64,000 bases of DNA from Chloroflexi bacterium OLB14 (GTDB taxonomy: Bacteria; Chloroflexota; Anaerolineae; Anaerolineales; Villigracilaceae), in assembly GCA_001567105.1 (NCBI GenBank), contig LMZR01000017.1:27587-91586 (forward strand), written 5' to 3'. The position numbers were made by a program, and so were the translations under genes. Under the pieces are notes generated by a model that saw only the letters and a program-made list of their open reading frames with translations, ran no database searches and was not told the origin of the DNA. Positions 45,282 through 53,464 of this stretch are shown one piece after another. The first letter of the stretch is position 1; each line of letters opens with the position of its first letter.

Positions 45282-46316
45282 TTACTTTGAAAGAATAACT
45301 TCTGCCAATGATTCATATTTAGCAGGGATAATTTTTGGAGATTCAAATGACTCGGTAATGATTGATGGGTCTTTCATACCGTGACCTGTGCAAACGACAA
45401 CAACTCTTTTACCTTTCGCTTCAAATTGACTTTTAGTTGATTCTGCTATTAGACCTGCTACTCCCGCCGCCGAAGCAGGCTCAACCCACATACCTTCATC
45501 AGCCAAAATTTTTTGTGCAGATAAAATTTCTTCGTCACTGACGGCGATGATCTTTCCATTTGATTCTTGTGCCGCAGTCAATGCTTGTTCTCCCCTAGCA
45601 GGTTTCCCGATTCGAATGGCAGTAGCAATCGTCTCAGGCTTCTCAAAGGTATGACCAAAAACTAATGGAGCAGAACCAACTGCCTGCACGCCCAAGAGGC
45701 GCGGTAATCCTTTTTGATATTGATTAAATCCCAGCCAATACGCTGTGATATTTCCAGCATTGCCAACAGGCAAGCATAACCAATCGGGTGCGGAATTTAA
45801 ATCATCACAAATTTCAAAAGCGGCAGTTTTTTGTCCTTCAATGCGAAATGGATTAATTGAATTAACCAAAGCAATAGGAGTTTTTTGTGTGATTTCAACA
45901 ACCAATGAAAGTGCATCATCAAACGAGCCTTGAATTTGAATCACTTCAGCACCATAAGCAATTGCACCTGCAAGTTTTCCAACTGCAACTTTTCCTTCTG
46001 GAATTAATACGATGGAACGAAGACCTGCACGTGCAGCATAAGCCGCAGCAGATGCGGCAGTGTTGCCTGTAGATGCACAAATAACAGTTTTTGCTCCACG
46101 CCCAACTGCTTCACTAATAGCACTTGTCATGCCTCTATCTTTGAATGAGCCTGTGGGATTCAATCCTTCAAATTTTATAAAAATTTCACAACCAAGTTCT
46201 TTGCTCAAACGTGGCATGGGAATTAATGGTGTGTTACCTTCATTAAGTGAAATTATTTTTGTGTGTTCGGGTAAATCAAGAAAATTTTTATAACGATGAA
46301 TTAAACCTTGATACAT
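45282..46316 (-). CDS. thrC: Threonine synthase
   Basis: 344 residues, fold-type II PLP enzyme: SLNEGNTPL at the start, Lys59 in PTGSFKDRGM as Schiff-base lysine, ASTGNTAASAAAYAARAGL for phosphate binding, and LPVGNAGNITAYWLG as the glycine loop. It converts O-phosphohomoserine to threonine. The homoserine kinase gene is divergent 255 bp away, and the ECF importer genes follow on the same strand at 12 bp, so they may share a transcript. Confidence 0.94.
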   Translation of the reverse strand: MYQGLIHRYKNFLDLPEHTKIISLNEGNTPLIPMPRLSKELGCEIFIKFEGLNPTGSFKDRGMTSAISEAVGRGAKTVICASTGNTAASAAAYAARAGLRSIVLIPEGKVAVGKLAGAIAYGAEVIQIQGSFDDALSLVVEITQKTPIALVNSINPFRIEGQKTAAFEICDDLNSAPDWLCLPVGNAGNITAYWLGFNQYQKGLPRLLGVQAVGSAPLVFGHTFEKPETIATAIRIGKPARGEQALTAAQESNGKIIAVSDEEILSAQKILADEGMWVEPASAAGVAGLIAESTKSQFEAKGKRVVVVCTGHGMKDPSIITESFESPKIIPAKYESLAEVILSK

Positions 46317-46446
46317 TTTGTTAACTCCAGAATATTTTTTCTTAAAGACCCCGTAGGGTCACATGATTATAGAATGTTATAAATTGTAATTTCAACCCCG
46401 TAGGGTGTCATATTTTTTGCAAACCTTATGCCATCCCTACGGGATT

Positions 46447-46493
46447 TGTTTTCGTGCATCGCATTTTCTATAATAGTTCCATCCCTACGGGAT
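46447..46493. repeat. CCCTACGGG element: four palindromes in two inverted pairs (part 46395-46493 also included in the array)
   Basis: CCCCGTAGGG occurs at 46450-46458 and 46397-46405, and its inverse form CCATCCCTACGGGAT at 46431-46445 and 46479-46493, the last two exactly 48 bp apart. Both pairs share an inner TTCTATAAT / ATTATAGAA block at the same distance, so the whole 46447-46340 to 46493 region is a large inverted repeat between thrC and thrB. A further pair, same spacing, lies at 59688-59747. Confidence 0.7.
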
Positions 46494-46557
46494 TATAAAT
46501 AATCTGTCAATTATACTCGCGCTGATTATCATAATTTTATTTTAAAGGCGAGTATTA

Positions 46558-46570
46558 TATAATATCAGCC
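46558..46570 (+). promoter_or_regulatory. -10 box placed for a nearly leaderless thrB mRNA
   Basis: TATAAT at 46558-46563 ends 7 nt before the thrB ATG; no ribosome binding site. Confidence 0.5.
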
Positions 46571-47473
46571 ATGATAAAAATTAGAGTTCCTGCAACTTCT
46601 GCAAATCTTGGACCAGGTTTTGATTGTTTAGGGCTGGCATTAGATATTTGGAATGAAATTTCTTTTGAATCTGCTGAGAAGATGAGCCACTTTGTGATTG
46701 GTGAAGGGGCAGAGAAATTAAATAAAGGCTTTCGAAACTTATTAACGAAGTCTTTTGCTTTAGTACATTCTGTTTGTGGGAAAAAGTTAAGCACTGTAAA
46801 AATTGAAGCAAGCAATAAAATTTTTATGAGTAGCGGACTTGGCTCCAGTGCAGCGGCGATTGTGGCAGGTTTATGTGGGGCAAATGAAATTCTGAATAAA
46901 CCTTTAAGCGAGAATGATTTATTGAAGTTGGCTACTGAAACAGAAGGTCACCCTGATAATGTTGCGCCTGCTTTATTGGGTGGTTTACTGACTTCTATCA
47001 TTACGCGTGATGAAATTATATGGCGAAGATATGAAATGCCTGAATGGACGATTGTGATTGTGAATCCGCAAGTGGAGTGGTTGACAAAAACTGCTCGGGC
47101 TGTGTTACCAAAATCTATTTCTCGCACGGATGCAGTATTTAACATCGGCAGAACAGCTTTGGTAATAGATGCTTTACGAAATGGAGATTTATCTCTGCTC
47201 CAAAAAGTTATGGACGATAGAATCCATCAACCTTATCGTTTGAAACATATTTCAGGTGGAACATCTGCCTATAAAATTGCAAAAACTTTCGGGGCAGCGG
47301 CATTATCAGGTGCAGGACCCTCTATCATCAATTTTGTTGAAGCGACTAGTGCAGAAAAAGCACGCAGAGAAATCATCAATATTTTTGAAGAGCGTGGCAT
47401 TGAGACAAAATCTATTGTCACGAAACCGAGTAATCAAGGTGTGTATTCTATAAAAAATCCCTCTCTGGTTTGA
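46571..47473 (+). CDS. thrB: Homoserine kinase
   Basis: 300 residues of the GHMP kinase family: IKIRVPATSANLGPGFDCLGLALDIWN at the start, ATP loop SSGLGSSAAAIVAGLCGAN near 85-105, EGHPDNVAPALLGGL, and the C-terminal AALSGAGPSIINF motif. It phosphorylates homoserine, supplying the substrate of ThrC encoded divergently. A terminator follows at once. Confidence 0.95.
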   Translation: MIKIRVPATSANLGPGFDCLGLALDIWNEISFESAEKMSHFVIGEGAEKLNKGFRNLLTKSFALVHSVCGKKLSTVKIEASNKIFMSSGLGSSAAAIVAGLCGANEILNKPLSENDLLKLATETEGHPDNVAPALLGGLLTSIITRDEIIWRRYEMPEWTIVIVNPQVEWLTKTARAVLPKSISRTDAVFNIGRTALVIDALRNGDLSLLQKVMDDRIHQPYRLKHISGGTSAYKIAKTFGAAALSGAGPSIINFVEATSAEKARREIINIFEERGIETKSIVTKPSNQGVYSIKNPSLV

Positions 47474-47485
47474 GAGGGATTTTTC
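47453..47485. terminator. Bidirectional terminator between thrB and the TerC gene
   Basis: AAAATCCCTCTC pairs with GAGAGGGATTTT around TGGTTT; A and T tracts on both sides serve both convergent genes. Confidence 0.92.
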
Positions 47486-47486
47486 T

Positions 47487-48320
47487 TTATTTCCTTCTAA
47501 TCTTTGGCTTCGCCTTATGAACAGGTTTCACTAATTTAGGGGCAGGTTTAGGGCGTGAGGATTTAACTTCTTCAACATAGGCATCGCGCAAATTAACTGG
47601 CTGAACTTCTTTTTGGCGAACACGCAAGTTGATGAGTTCAACAAAAACAGAGAAGCCCATAGCGAAGTAAATATAACCTTTTGAAATGTGTTGACCAAAA
47701 CCTTCGACGATAAGCGTAAAACCAATCAGAAGCAAGAAACTTAAAGCTAGAATCTTAATCGTTGGGTGTTCTTCTACAAATTTACTCAATGGACCAGCAG
47801 TGAAAATCATCACACCTGCGGCTACCACAACAGCAATCATCATAATCGCAATATGATCTACCATACCAACTGCGGTGATAACTGAATCTAATGAAAAGAC
47901 GATATCCAGCAACATGATTTGAATGATGACATTCCAAAAACTAGAAACTACACGCTCAGAGGCATGACCTTCTTTGCCTTCTAGTTTTTCATGAATCTCA
48001 TGTGTACTTTTCCATAAAAGGAAGAGACCACCTACTAGCAAAATTAAATCACGCCCTGAAATTCCAATTTCAAAATAAGGTAAGGTAAATAAATCTTCTT
48101 CGAGGCTGATAATCCATGAAAGAGATAACAACAATAAAATACGAGTGATAACTGCTAGCGCAATACCAGTATTTCTGGCACGTTGTTGATCTTGTTCTGG
48201 AAGTTTCCCTGCAAGAATTGAGATGAAAATTACATTATCTACACCTAGCACCAATTCAAGTGCCACCAATGTAATTAACGCAATCCACGTTTCGGGTTGT
48301 GATATCCAACTAAAATCCAC
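47487..48320 (-). CDS. TerC family integral membrane protein
   Basis: 277 residues, seven helices, with the TerC features LELVLGVDNVIFISILAGKLP (Asp in helix 1) and LLDIVFSLDSVITAVGMVD (Asp in helix 4), the pair of acidic sites used for metal ions. Recent work links TerC proteins to Mn2+ export and metalation of secreted enzymes. The last 40 residues are a basic, Pro-rich cytoplasmic tail (RPKPAPKLVKPVHKAKPKIRRK shortened here), unusual in length. Confidence 0.92.
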   Translation of the reverse strand: MDFSWISQPETWIALITLVALELVLGVDNVIFISILAGKLPEQDQQRARNTGIALAVITRILLLLSLSWIISLEEDLFTLPYFEIGISGRDLILLVGGLFLLWKSTHEIHEKLEGKEGHASERVVSSFWNVIIQIMLLDIVFSLDSVITAVGMVDHIAIMMIAVVVAAGVMIFTAGPLSKFVEEHPTIKILALSFLLLIGFTLIVEGFGQHISKGYIYFAMGFSVFVELINLRVRQKEVQPVNLRDAYVEEVKSSRPKPAPKLVKPVHKAKPKIRRK

Positions 48321-48388
48321 GATATTTACTCCTAAAATAATTTTGTATTATTTTAATGTATAAAAGAAAAAAATAGGAAAATTAAATT

Positions 48389-48421
48389 AAAAACCACAGA
48401 TTGTAAATATCTGTGGTTTTT
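48389..48421. terminator. Terminator downstream of the beta-oxidation operon
   Basis: A perfect AAAAACCACAGAT / ATCTGTGGTTTTT stem with a 7-nt loop ends the minus-strand operon; T-runs occur on both strands. Confidence 0.92.
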
Positions 48422-48432
48422 AACAATAATCA

Positions 48433-48759
48433 CTATTTAATCTTGAACATCTGAGTGAGTTTCATTGCCAAGTTCAAGTCACCTGCTAATTTCAATTTGC
48501 CTTGCATGAAGGCTTGCATACCATCTAACTCACCTGTAAAGATTTTGACGTAATCAGATGAATCGGCAGTGAGAGTCATTTTAGGTGAAGCGTGTTCACC
48601 TTTGGATACATCTACTTTGCCATCTTTGATGACGGCGTACCATTCACCTGCTTCTGCACCAGTGAATTTGAATTGAATCACCGCGTCTAAGCCTGCGGCT
48701 TTTTCGGGCATAAATGCTGCTGGCATTTTTTCCATAAGTTGTGCTACTGTTAGTGACAT
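48433..48759 (-). CDS. SCP2 sterol-binding domain protein
   Basis: 108 residues, a bare SCP2 domain: AVIQFKFTGAEAGEWYAVIKDGKVDVSKG, then ASPKMTLTADSSDYVKIFTGELDGMQAFMQGKLKLAGD. It forms a hydrophobic tunnel that carries fatty acyl-CoA or other lipids. As the last gene of the beta-oxidation operon it probably holds or delivers acyl substrates. Ribosome binding site AAGGAAA precedes the ATG; the gene follows the thiolase by 60 bp. Confidence 0.92.
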   Translation of the reverse strand: MSLTVAQLMEKMPAAFMPEKAAGLDAVIQFKFTGAEAGEWYAVIKDGKVDVSKGEHASPKMTLTADSSDYVKIFTGELDGMQAFMQGKLKLAGDLNLAMKLTQMFKIK

Positions 48760-48819
48760 AATTTAATTTCCTTTTTTGTTTAATTTTTACGGATTACATA
48801 TTACGTAATTCTTAATTGG

Positions 48820-50004
48820 TTATTGTAAATTCTCAAAGATTGCCGCGGCACCCATACCACCACCGATGCACATGGTCACCATGCCATATTTGGATTTGCG
48901 CCGAGCCATTTCGTAAACCAATTGCGTAGTTAATTTTGAACCTGTGCATCCAAGTGGATGACCTAATGCAATTGCGCCACCATTGACGTTAACTTTTTCT
49001 GGGTCAATTTCTAATGTGCGAATCACTGCTAAGGCTTGAGCGGCAAAGGCTTCGTTTAATTCTATCAAGTCAATATCGTTTAATGAAAGCCCTGCAACTT
49101 TCAATGCTTTTGGAATTGCTACAATTGGTCCAATGCCCATTAATTCAGGTGGAACTCCGCCCACTGCAAATGAAACAAATCTTGCTAATGGTTTGAGATT
49201 TAATTCTTGCGCTTTATCTGCTGACATAACTACAACACCTGCTGCACCATCAGACATTTGACTTGAATTACCAGCGGTGACTGTTCCCCCATCTTTGAAT
49301 GCTGGCTTCAACTTTGATAATGCTTCCAATGTCGTTTCAGCACGCGGACCTTCATCCTGTTTTACGATGTGAGATTTTTTCTTAACTTGATTGTTCTCAT
49401 ACTCAACGACATCCACTTCCAGCGAAACTAATTCTGGGTCGAAGAGACCAGACTGAACAGCGGCAGAGGCGCGTTGATTACTTCGTAAGGCAAAGGCATC
49501 TTGATCATCTCGGCTGATTCCATATTTCACTGAAACATTTTCAGCAGTCAAACCCATGTTGGTGTAGTAGTGAGGTAAATCCTGTGCAAAATATGGGTTG
49601 GGAGAAAATCTTAATCCTGTCATCGGAATCATACTCATGGATTCTGCCCCACCCGCGATTCCAATTTCGATTTGATTTGTTTGAATAGCATTGGCAATAT
49701 GCGCGATAGATTGCACACCCGAAGCACAATAACGATTAATTGTTTCAGCGGGGACAGTATCGGGCAAACCCGCACGCAATGCAATCATGCGCGCCATGTT
49801 CATCCCTTGCTCACCTTCAGGAAATGCACAACCGATAACAACATCATCAATTTGATTTGGTTGCAAGTTTGGCGTGCGATTTAATAATTCTTTGATGACA
49901 TTCGCCATCATATCATCAGGACGGACTGTGGTGAGTCCTCCGCGTTTGGCTTTACCTACGGGCGTACGAACTGCGCTTACGATTACGGCTTCTTTTAATG
50001 TCAT
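48820..50004 (-). CDS. fadA: Acetyl-CoA acyltransferase (3-ketoacyl-CoA thiolase)
   Basis: 394 residues from the ATG at 50004 (GGAG 6 nt upstream). Catalytic Cys in NRYCASGVQSI near residue 88, His in NEAFAAQALAV ... GGAIALGHPLGCTGSK, and the second Cys in MCIGGGMGAAA. It cleaves 3-ketoacyl-CoA to acetyl-CoA in the last step of beta-oxidation. The upstream IVP cassette separates it from fadN; the order dehydrogenases-fadN-fadA resembles the fadNAE set of Bacillus. Confidence 0.95.
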   Translation of the reverse strand: MTLKEAVIVSAVRTPVGKAKRGGLTTVRPDDMMANVIKELLNRTPNLQPNQIDDVVIGCAFPEGEQGMNMARMIALRAGLPDTVPAETINRYCASGVQSIAHIANAIQTNQIEIGIAGGAESMSMIPMTGLRFSPNPYFAQDLPHYYTNMGLTAENVSVKYGISRDDQDAFALRSNQRASAAVQSGLFDPELVSLEVDVVEYENNQVKKKSHIVKQDEGPRAETTLEALSKLKPAFKDGGTVTAGNSSQMSDGAAGVVVMSADKAQELNLKPLARFVSFAVGGVPPELMGIGPIVAIPKALKVAGLSLNDIDLIELNEAFAAQALAVIRTLEIDPEKVNVNGGAIALGHPLGCTGSKLTTQLVYEMARRKSKYGMVTMCIGGGMGAAAIFENLQ

Positions 50005-50019
50005 AGTTTTCTCCATTTC

Positions 50020-50054
50020 TAATGAGAAGTTAGGGATTAGGGTATTAGGAATTA
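50020..50054. repeat. Five-unit heptamer array behind IVP gene 1
   Basis: On the minus strand TAATTCC, TAATACC, CTAATCC and two diverged units follow each other. The first three bases of the array are the stop codon of the IVP gene. TTAGGAATTA recurs inverted in the array at 50484-50525. Confidence 0.85.
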
Positions 50055-50474
50055 TTTTTTACGTCGGTTTTGGTCAATAACTTTTACGGTTAGCGCAATG
50101 GCTTGCTGAATTATTTTGATTCGTTTTTCTAAAAGTTCATTTCCAAGAATGTGTCTTGCTCGAAAATACCAACCTTGAGTTTCGCCAAGCTCGCCAAGAG
50201 ATATTCTCATAATACGAACAAAATCAGCTGTTCCAATTCCTCGACGATAGGCTTCTTCCATATTTGCACAAACGCTACCAGCCGACCTAACTAATTGATG
50301 AACAATCTCTCGACCGCGAAAATCTTTATTGATAACTTCAGAGTCAATCCACATCAAATCGTACATATACATAGAGAGGCGGTAATACGCTGATTTCCAT
50401 AATGGATCACTTCTTAAAGAATCAGGTAAGGTCTTTACCCATTCTTCAAAAGGCAATTCTTTCAACGTAGCCAT
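50052..50474 (-). CDS. Four-helix-bundle protein, S23/23S-rRNA intervening-sequence (IVP) family, copy 1
   Basis: 140 residues from the ATG at 50474, with AGGAGG 5 nt upstream. Four amphipathic helices with the family's conserved stretch GREIVHQLVRSAGSVCANMEEAYRRG and the later SLGELGETQGWYFRARHIL. Family members were first found inside 23S rRNA intervening sequences and are also related to the Avd accessory proteins of retroelements; their biochemical role is not settled. Here no rRNA or reverse transcriptase is near: the gene sits alone inside a beta-oxidation operon, bracketed by heptamer arrays. Confidence 0.9.
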   Translation of the reverse strand: MATLKELPFEEWVKTLPDSLRSDPLWKSAYYRLSMYMYDLMWIDSEVINKDFRGREIVHQLVRSAGSVCANMEEAYRRGIGTADFVRIMRISLGELGETQGWYFRARHILGNELLEKRIKIIQQAIALTVKVIDQNRRKK

Positions 50475-50483
50475 CACAACCTC

Positions 50484-50525
50484 CTAATTCCTAAATCGTA
50501 ATTCTTAATTTGTAATTCCTAATTC
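50484..50525. repeat. Six-unit heptamer array in front of IVP gene 1
   Basis: Exactly 42 bp; minus-strand units GAATTAG, GAATTAC, AAATTAA and so on. The stop codon of fadN (TAG, 50521-50519) is in the first unit, and the sequence after the last unit is the AGGAGG ribosome binding site. Confidence 0.9.
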
Positions 50526-52900
50526 CTCAACGGCTTTCCTGTTTGCAAAATGCTCCACATTCTGGCTTGTGTTTTTTCTTCGCCACACAGTGACAAAAAT
50601 GCTTCGCGCTCTAAATCTAAAATATATTGTTCAGAGACCCAAGTACCGCGAGTCAAATCACCACCGCACATAATAGTTGCAAGTTTATTGGCGATGTGTT
50701 GATCATATTCAGAGATATATTTGCCTTCTTTGAACATGAATGTTCCCACGCGCAACGCACCGAGATAATCACGCCCAGCGGCATAGATAGATTCAGGTGT
50801 TGGTGCGCGATAACCAGAATTAATTAAATGTAACACTTCGCGTTTTGCTTCGGTTAATAAATGATCACGATTGGGGATAACTCTATCTTGCGGATTCAAA
50901 ATTCCCATGCCACGCGCTTCTTCAGCAGAGGTAGCAACTTTGGCTTGACCAATTTGCAAAAATGCTTTTTGTAAAAATGGAAGCACTTCGGCATGTTCAG
51001 TTCGCATGGCTGGATTAATCAAACGGCGCATCATTTCTTTTGTGCCAGCACCAGCAGGGATTACACCTGCGCCCAATTCAACCAAACCAATATATGATTC
51101 TGTAGTTGCTACAACGCGTGAAGCGTGCATTGTGATTTCACATCCGCCGCCCAATGTATAACCTGCAGGAGTGACTACAATTGGTTTTGGTGAATAACGC
51201 ATCCGCATATTCATATTTTGCAAATTACGAATCGCGCCATCTAATTGATCCCACATACCTTGTTGGCTAGCGACCACAACCATAAATAAATTTGCGCCTG
51301 CGCTAAAATGTTCGCCTTCATTGCCAACGACTAAACCATCAAAATCAGTTTCGAGTCTATCCATCGCTTCGTTGACGATTGCTGAAATATCATCATCCAA
51401 CGCATTCATCTTGGTATGAAATTCAACTAGCCCAACGCCATCACCAATATCAAATAATGATGCGCCAGCATTTTTAGTCACTTCTTTTTTCGTGCCACGT
51501 AAATTCTTCAAGAAAACAAAATTATCATCTTGTTTCAACTTGACATATTTTTTCTTAGCAACATCATACACGCCAACTTTATTTGTTCCGCGATATTGAT
51601 AAAAAGTTTCAACGCCTGCTTTCAACATTTCATCTACCCATTTGGCAGGCGCGTATCCTTCGGCTTTCATTTTTTTCACAACATCTTTCACGCCTAGCAT
51701 GTCCCATGTTTCAAACGGACCTGCTTCGTGCATAAACCCCCAACGCACTGCATCATCAATTGGCTTGGCTGAATCTGCAACTTCAGGAATGATAGATGAT
51801 GCATATTGGAACGATTGATAGGTTAACGCTTTGACTAATTTCGCCGCTTTATCATCCGCTTCAAGCATGACCTTCAACCTGCCAGCCAAGTCCTCGACAT
51901 CTTTCGCCGCTTTGACAGAGTCAAATCTCGGTTTTGTCGGTGCGACATGTTCAAACGTTTTCAAATCTAAAGAATAAAATTCTTTTTTGCCTTCTGCATT
52001 GCGAACTTCTTTATAAAAACCAATTTTGGTTTTATTGCCGAGCCATTTTCTTTCAAGCAATGTATCCATCAACTTCTTTGGTTTTGCAGATGAAAGATAT
52101 TTTTGACCAAGCTTGTCGTGCGGAATCAAAGGCTCGAGATTGGCACCCACATGATGCCACACATCAACTCCCACTAAGTCAATGAGGCGGAAGGTTGCAG
52201 TTTTGGGGCGACCCATCAAAGGTCCAGTCAATGAATCGACTTCATCTACTGTGTAATCATTATTGAGGATGAAATCCAGCGCAAACGCGCCAGTTCCAAA
52301 AGCAACACGATTGCCAATAAAGTTTGGCGTATCTTTACAAAGCACAACACCTTTACCCAAACGATACTCGCCGAAGTGAGATATAAACTCAACGACATCT
52401 TTAGATGTATCTTTGGTTGGGATAATCTCCAGCAATTTCAAATAGCGCGGCGGATTAAAAAAATGCGTGCCAAGAAAATGTTTTTTGAATTCTTTCGAGC
52501 GACCTTCTGCAATGGCATGAACAGGAATGCCCGAAGTGTTAGTTGAAACAATCGCATTGGGTTTTCTAACTTCATCAATACGCGCCATCAAATCTTGTTT
52601 GATTTTTAAATTCTCAACAATCGCTTCAACCACCCAATCCGCTTGACCAACCGTATTGAAATCATCATCCAAATTTCCAAGCGTAACCAATGACTTCAAT
52701 TCATCAGCCATCAAATTCGCAGGTTTGGCTTTGATACAACGCTCCCAACCTTCTTTGACGATTTTATTTTTATCATTTGAATCTTTGGGGGCAATATCTA
52801 ACAACGTGACAGGCACGCCAACATTTGCCAAATGTGCCGCAATTGCCGCACCCATTGTCCCCGAACCGATGACTACTGCTTTATTAATGTTATATGCCAT
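50519..52900 (-). CDS. fadN: Bifunctional 3-hydroxyacyl-CoA dehydrogenase / enoyl-CoA hydratase (FadN type)
   Basis: 793 residues with the dehydrogenase first: Rossmann motif AVVIGSGTMGAAIAAHLANVG, STNTSGIPVHAIAEG, GTHFFNPPRYLKLLEII, GKGVVLCKDTPNFIGNRV. The hydratase/isomerase part lies at ~480-720 (LVVGNEGEHFSAGANLFM; AGYTLGGGCEITMHASRVV; the Glu acid/base in ELGAGVIPAGAGTKEM). This order is that of FadN, opposite to FadB. It hydrates enoyl-CoA and oxidises the hydroxyacyl product. AAAAGGAT precedes the ATG, directly after the heptamer array of IVP gene 2. Confidence 0.95.
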   Translation of the reverse strand: MAYNINKAVVIGSGTMGAAIAAHLANVGVPVTLLDIAPKDSNDKNKIVKEGWERCIKAKPANLMADELKSLVTLGNLDDDFNTVGQADWVVEAIVENLKIKQDLMARIDEVRKPNAIVSTNTSGIPVHAIAEGRSKEFKKHFLGTHFFNPPRYLKLLEIIPTKDTSKDVVEFISHFGEYRLGKGVVLCKDTPNFIGNRVAFGTGAFALDFILNNDYTVDEVDSLTGPLMGRPKTATFRLIDLVGVDVWHHVGANLEPLIPHDKLGQKYLSSAKPKKLMDTLLERKWLGNKTKIGFYKEVRNAEGKKEFYSLDLKTFEHVAPTKPRFDSVKAAKDVEDLAGRLKVMLEADDKAAKLVKALTYQSFQYASSIIPEVADSAKPIDDAVRWGFMHEAGPFETWDMLGVKDVVKKMKAEGYAPAKWVDEMLKAGVETFYQYRGTNKVGVYDVAKKKYVKLKQDDNFVFLKNLRGTKKEVTKNAGASLFDIGDGVGLVEFHTKMNALDDDISAIVNEAMDRLETDFDGLVVGNEGEHFSAGANLFMVVVASQQGMWDQLDGAIRNLQNMNMRMRYSPKPIVVTPAGYTLGGGCEITMHASRVVATTESYIGLVELGAGVIPAGAGTKEMMRRLINPAMRTEHAEVLPFLQKAFLQIGQAKVATSAEEARGMGILNPQDRVIPNRDHLLTEAKREVLHLINSGYRAPTPESIYAAGRDYLGALRVGTFMFKEGKYISEYDQHIANKLATIMCGGDLTRGTWVSEQYILDLEREAFLSLCGEEKTQARMWSILQTGKPLRN

Positions 52901-52917
52901 ATTTGTTTATCCTTTTG

Positions 52918-52945
52918 GTAAATAGTAATTAGTAATTGGTAATTA
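52918..52945. repeat. Four-unit heptamer array behind IVP gene 2
   Basis: Minus-strand units TAATTAC, CAATTAC, TAATTAC, TATTTAC; the first three bases are the IVP stop codon. GGTAAATAGTAATTAG at 52917-52932 is repeated perfectly inverted at 53435-53450. Confidence 0.9.
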
Positions 52946-53419
52946 ACCATTCAAGAAGTTGAGGTCTTCATCTGAAAATAATATTTCAGGAAATTCTATA
53001 AGCGTTGAATATTCTGCTGGCGATTCTCGCACAGTGAATTTATGGTTTGCTTGTTCAGCACGAACAGATCTCAAACCTTTTGTAAATGTATTTAGTTGAC
53101 GTGCTAATGTAGTTAACTCATTTGAATATTTTTGAACTTCATCAATATTCATTAAGCTACGTTCTTTCACACGGTTTAACCAATATTTTGTTTCAAACAA
53201 ACTACCGCGTGAATAATAAAGAAATTGAAGTTTTTCTCCGAAATTAAATCGTCCAAATGATTCTGCGATATTTGCACCAATTGAATCAGCAGATTTTGCT
53301 ATTTGCTTGCCAACGACATCTTTTGCAAAATCATCCCATTGCATAACTTGATTCCAGACAGAATCAGCAATCACTTCGGCAGAACGTAAAATTTGCAAAT
53401 TTTCAAATGTCGCAGACAT
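52943..53419 (-). CDS. Four-helix-bundle protein, S23/23S-rRNA intervening-sequence (IVP) family, copy 2
   Basis: 158 residues from the ATG at 53419; an in-frame TTG at 53431 is not used because GGAG lies 6 nt before the ATG. The family core is ILRSAEVIADSVWNQVMQW, KQIAKSADSIGANIAESFGRF, and QFLYYSRGSLFETKYWLNRV. It is only distantly related to copy 1, so the two are separate arrivals and not a tandem duplication. The last 40 residues form an extra tail beyond the bundle. Sits between the acyl-CoA dehydrogenase and fadN. Confidence 0.9.
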   Translation of the reverse strand: MSATFENLQILRSAEVIADSVWNQVMQWDDFAKDVVGKQIAKSADSIGANIAESFGRFNFGEKLQFLYYSRGSLFETKYWLNRVKERSLMNIDEVQKYSNELTTLARQLNTFTKGLRSVRAEQANHKFTVRESPAEYSTLIEFPEILFSDEDLNFLNG

Positions 53420-53422
53420 CGC

Positions 53423-53464
53423 AATCTCCAATCTCTAATTACTATTTACCAATTACCAATTACC
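53423..53464. repeat. Six-unit heptamer array in front of IVP gene 2
   Basis: Exactly 42 bp; minus-strand units GGTAATT twice, GGTAAAT, AGTAATT, AGAGATT, GGAGATT. The host stop codon (TAA, 53462-53460) is in the first unit; the last unit, GGAGATT, serves as the ribosome binding site. Confidence 0.92.

Noticed and set aside
46340..46494. CRISPR-like look of regularly spaced CCCTACGGG repeats
   Set aside because: The boxes are short palindromes in two opposite orientations, the intervening parts resemble each other, and no cas gene is present.
50052..53419. IVP genes as Avd partners of a diversity-generating retroelement
   Set aside because: No reverse transcriptase, template repeat or variable-repeat target is present in the window.
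50052..53419. IVP genes as true 23S rRNA intervening sequences
   Set aside because: No rRNA sequence lies nearby; both genes are embedded in a metabolic operon.
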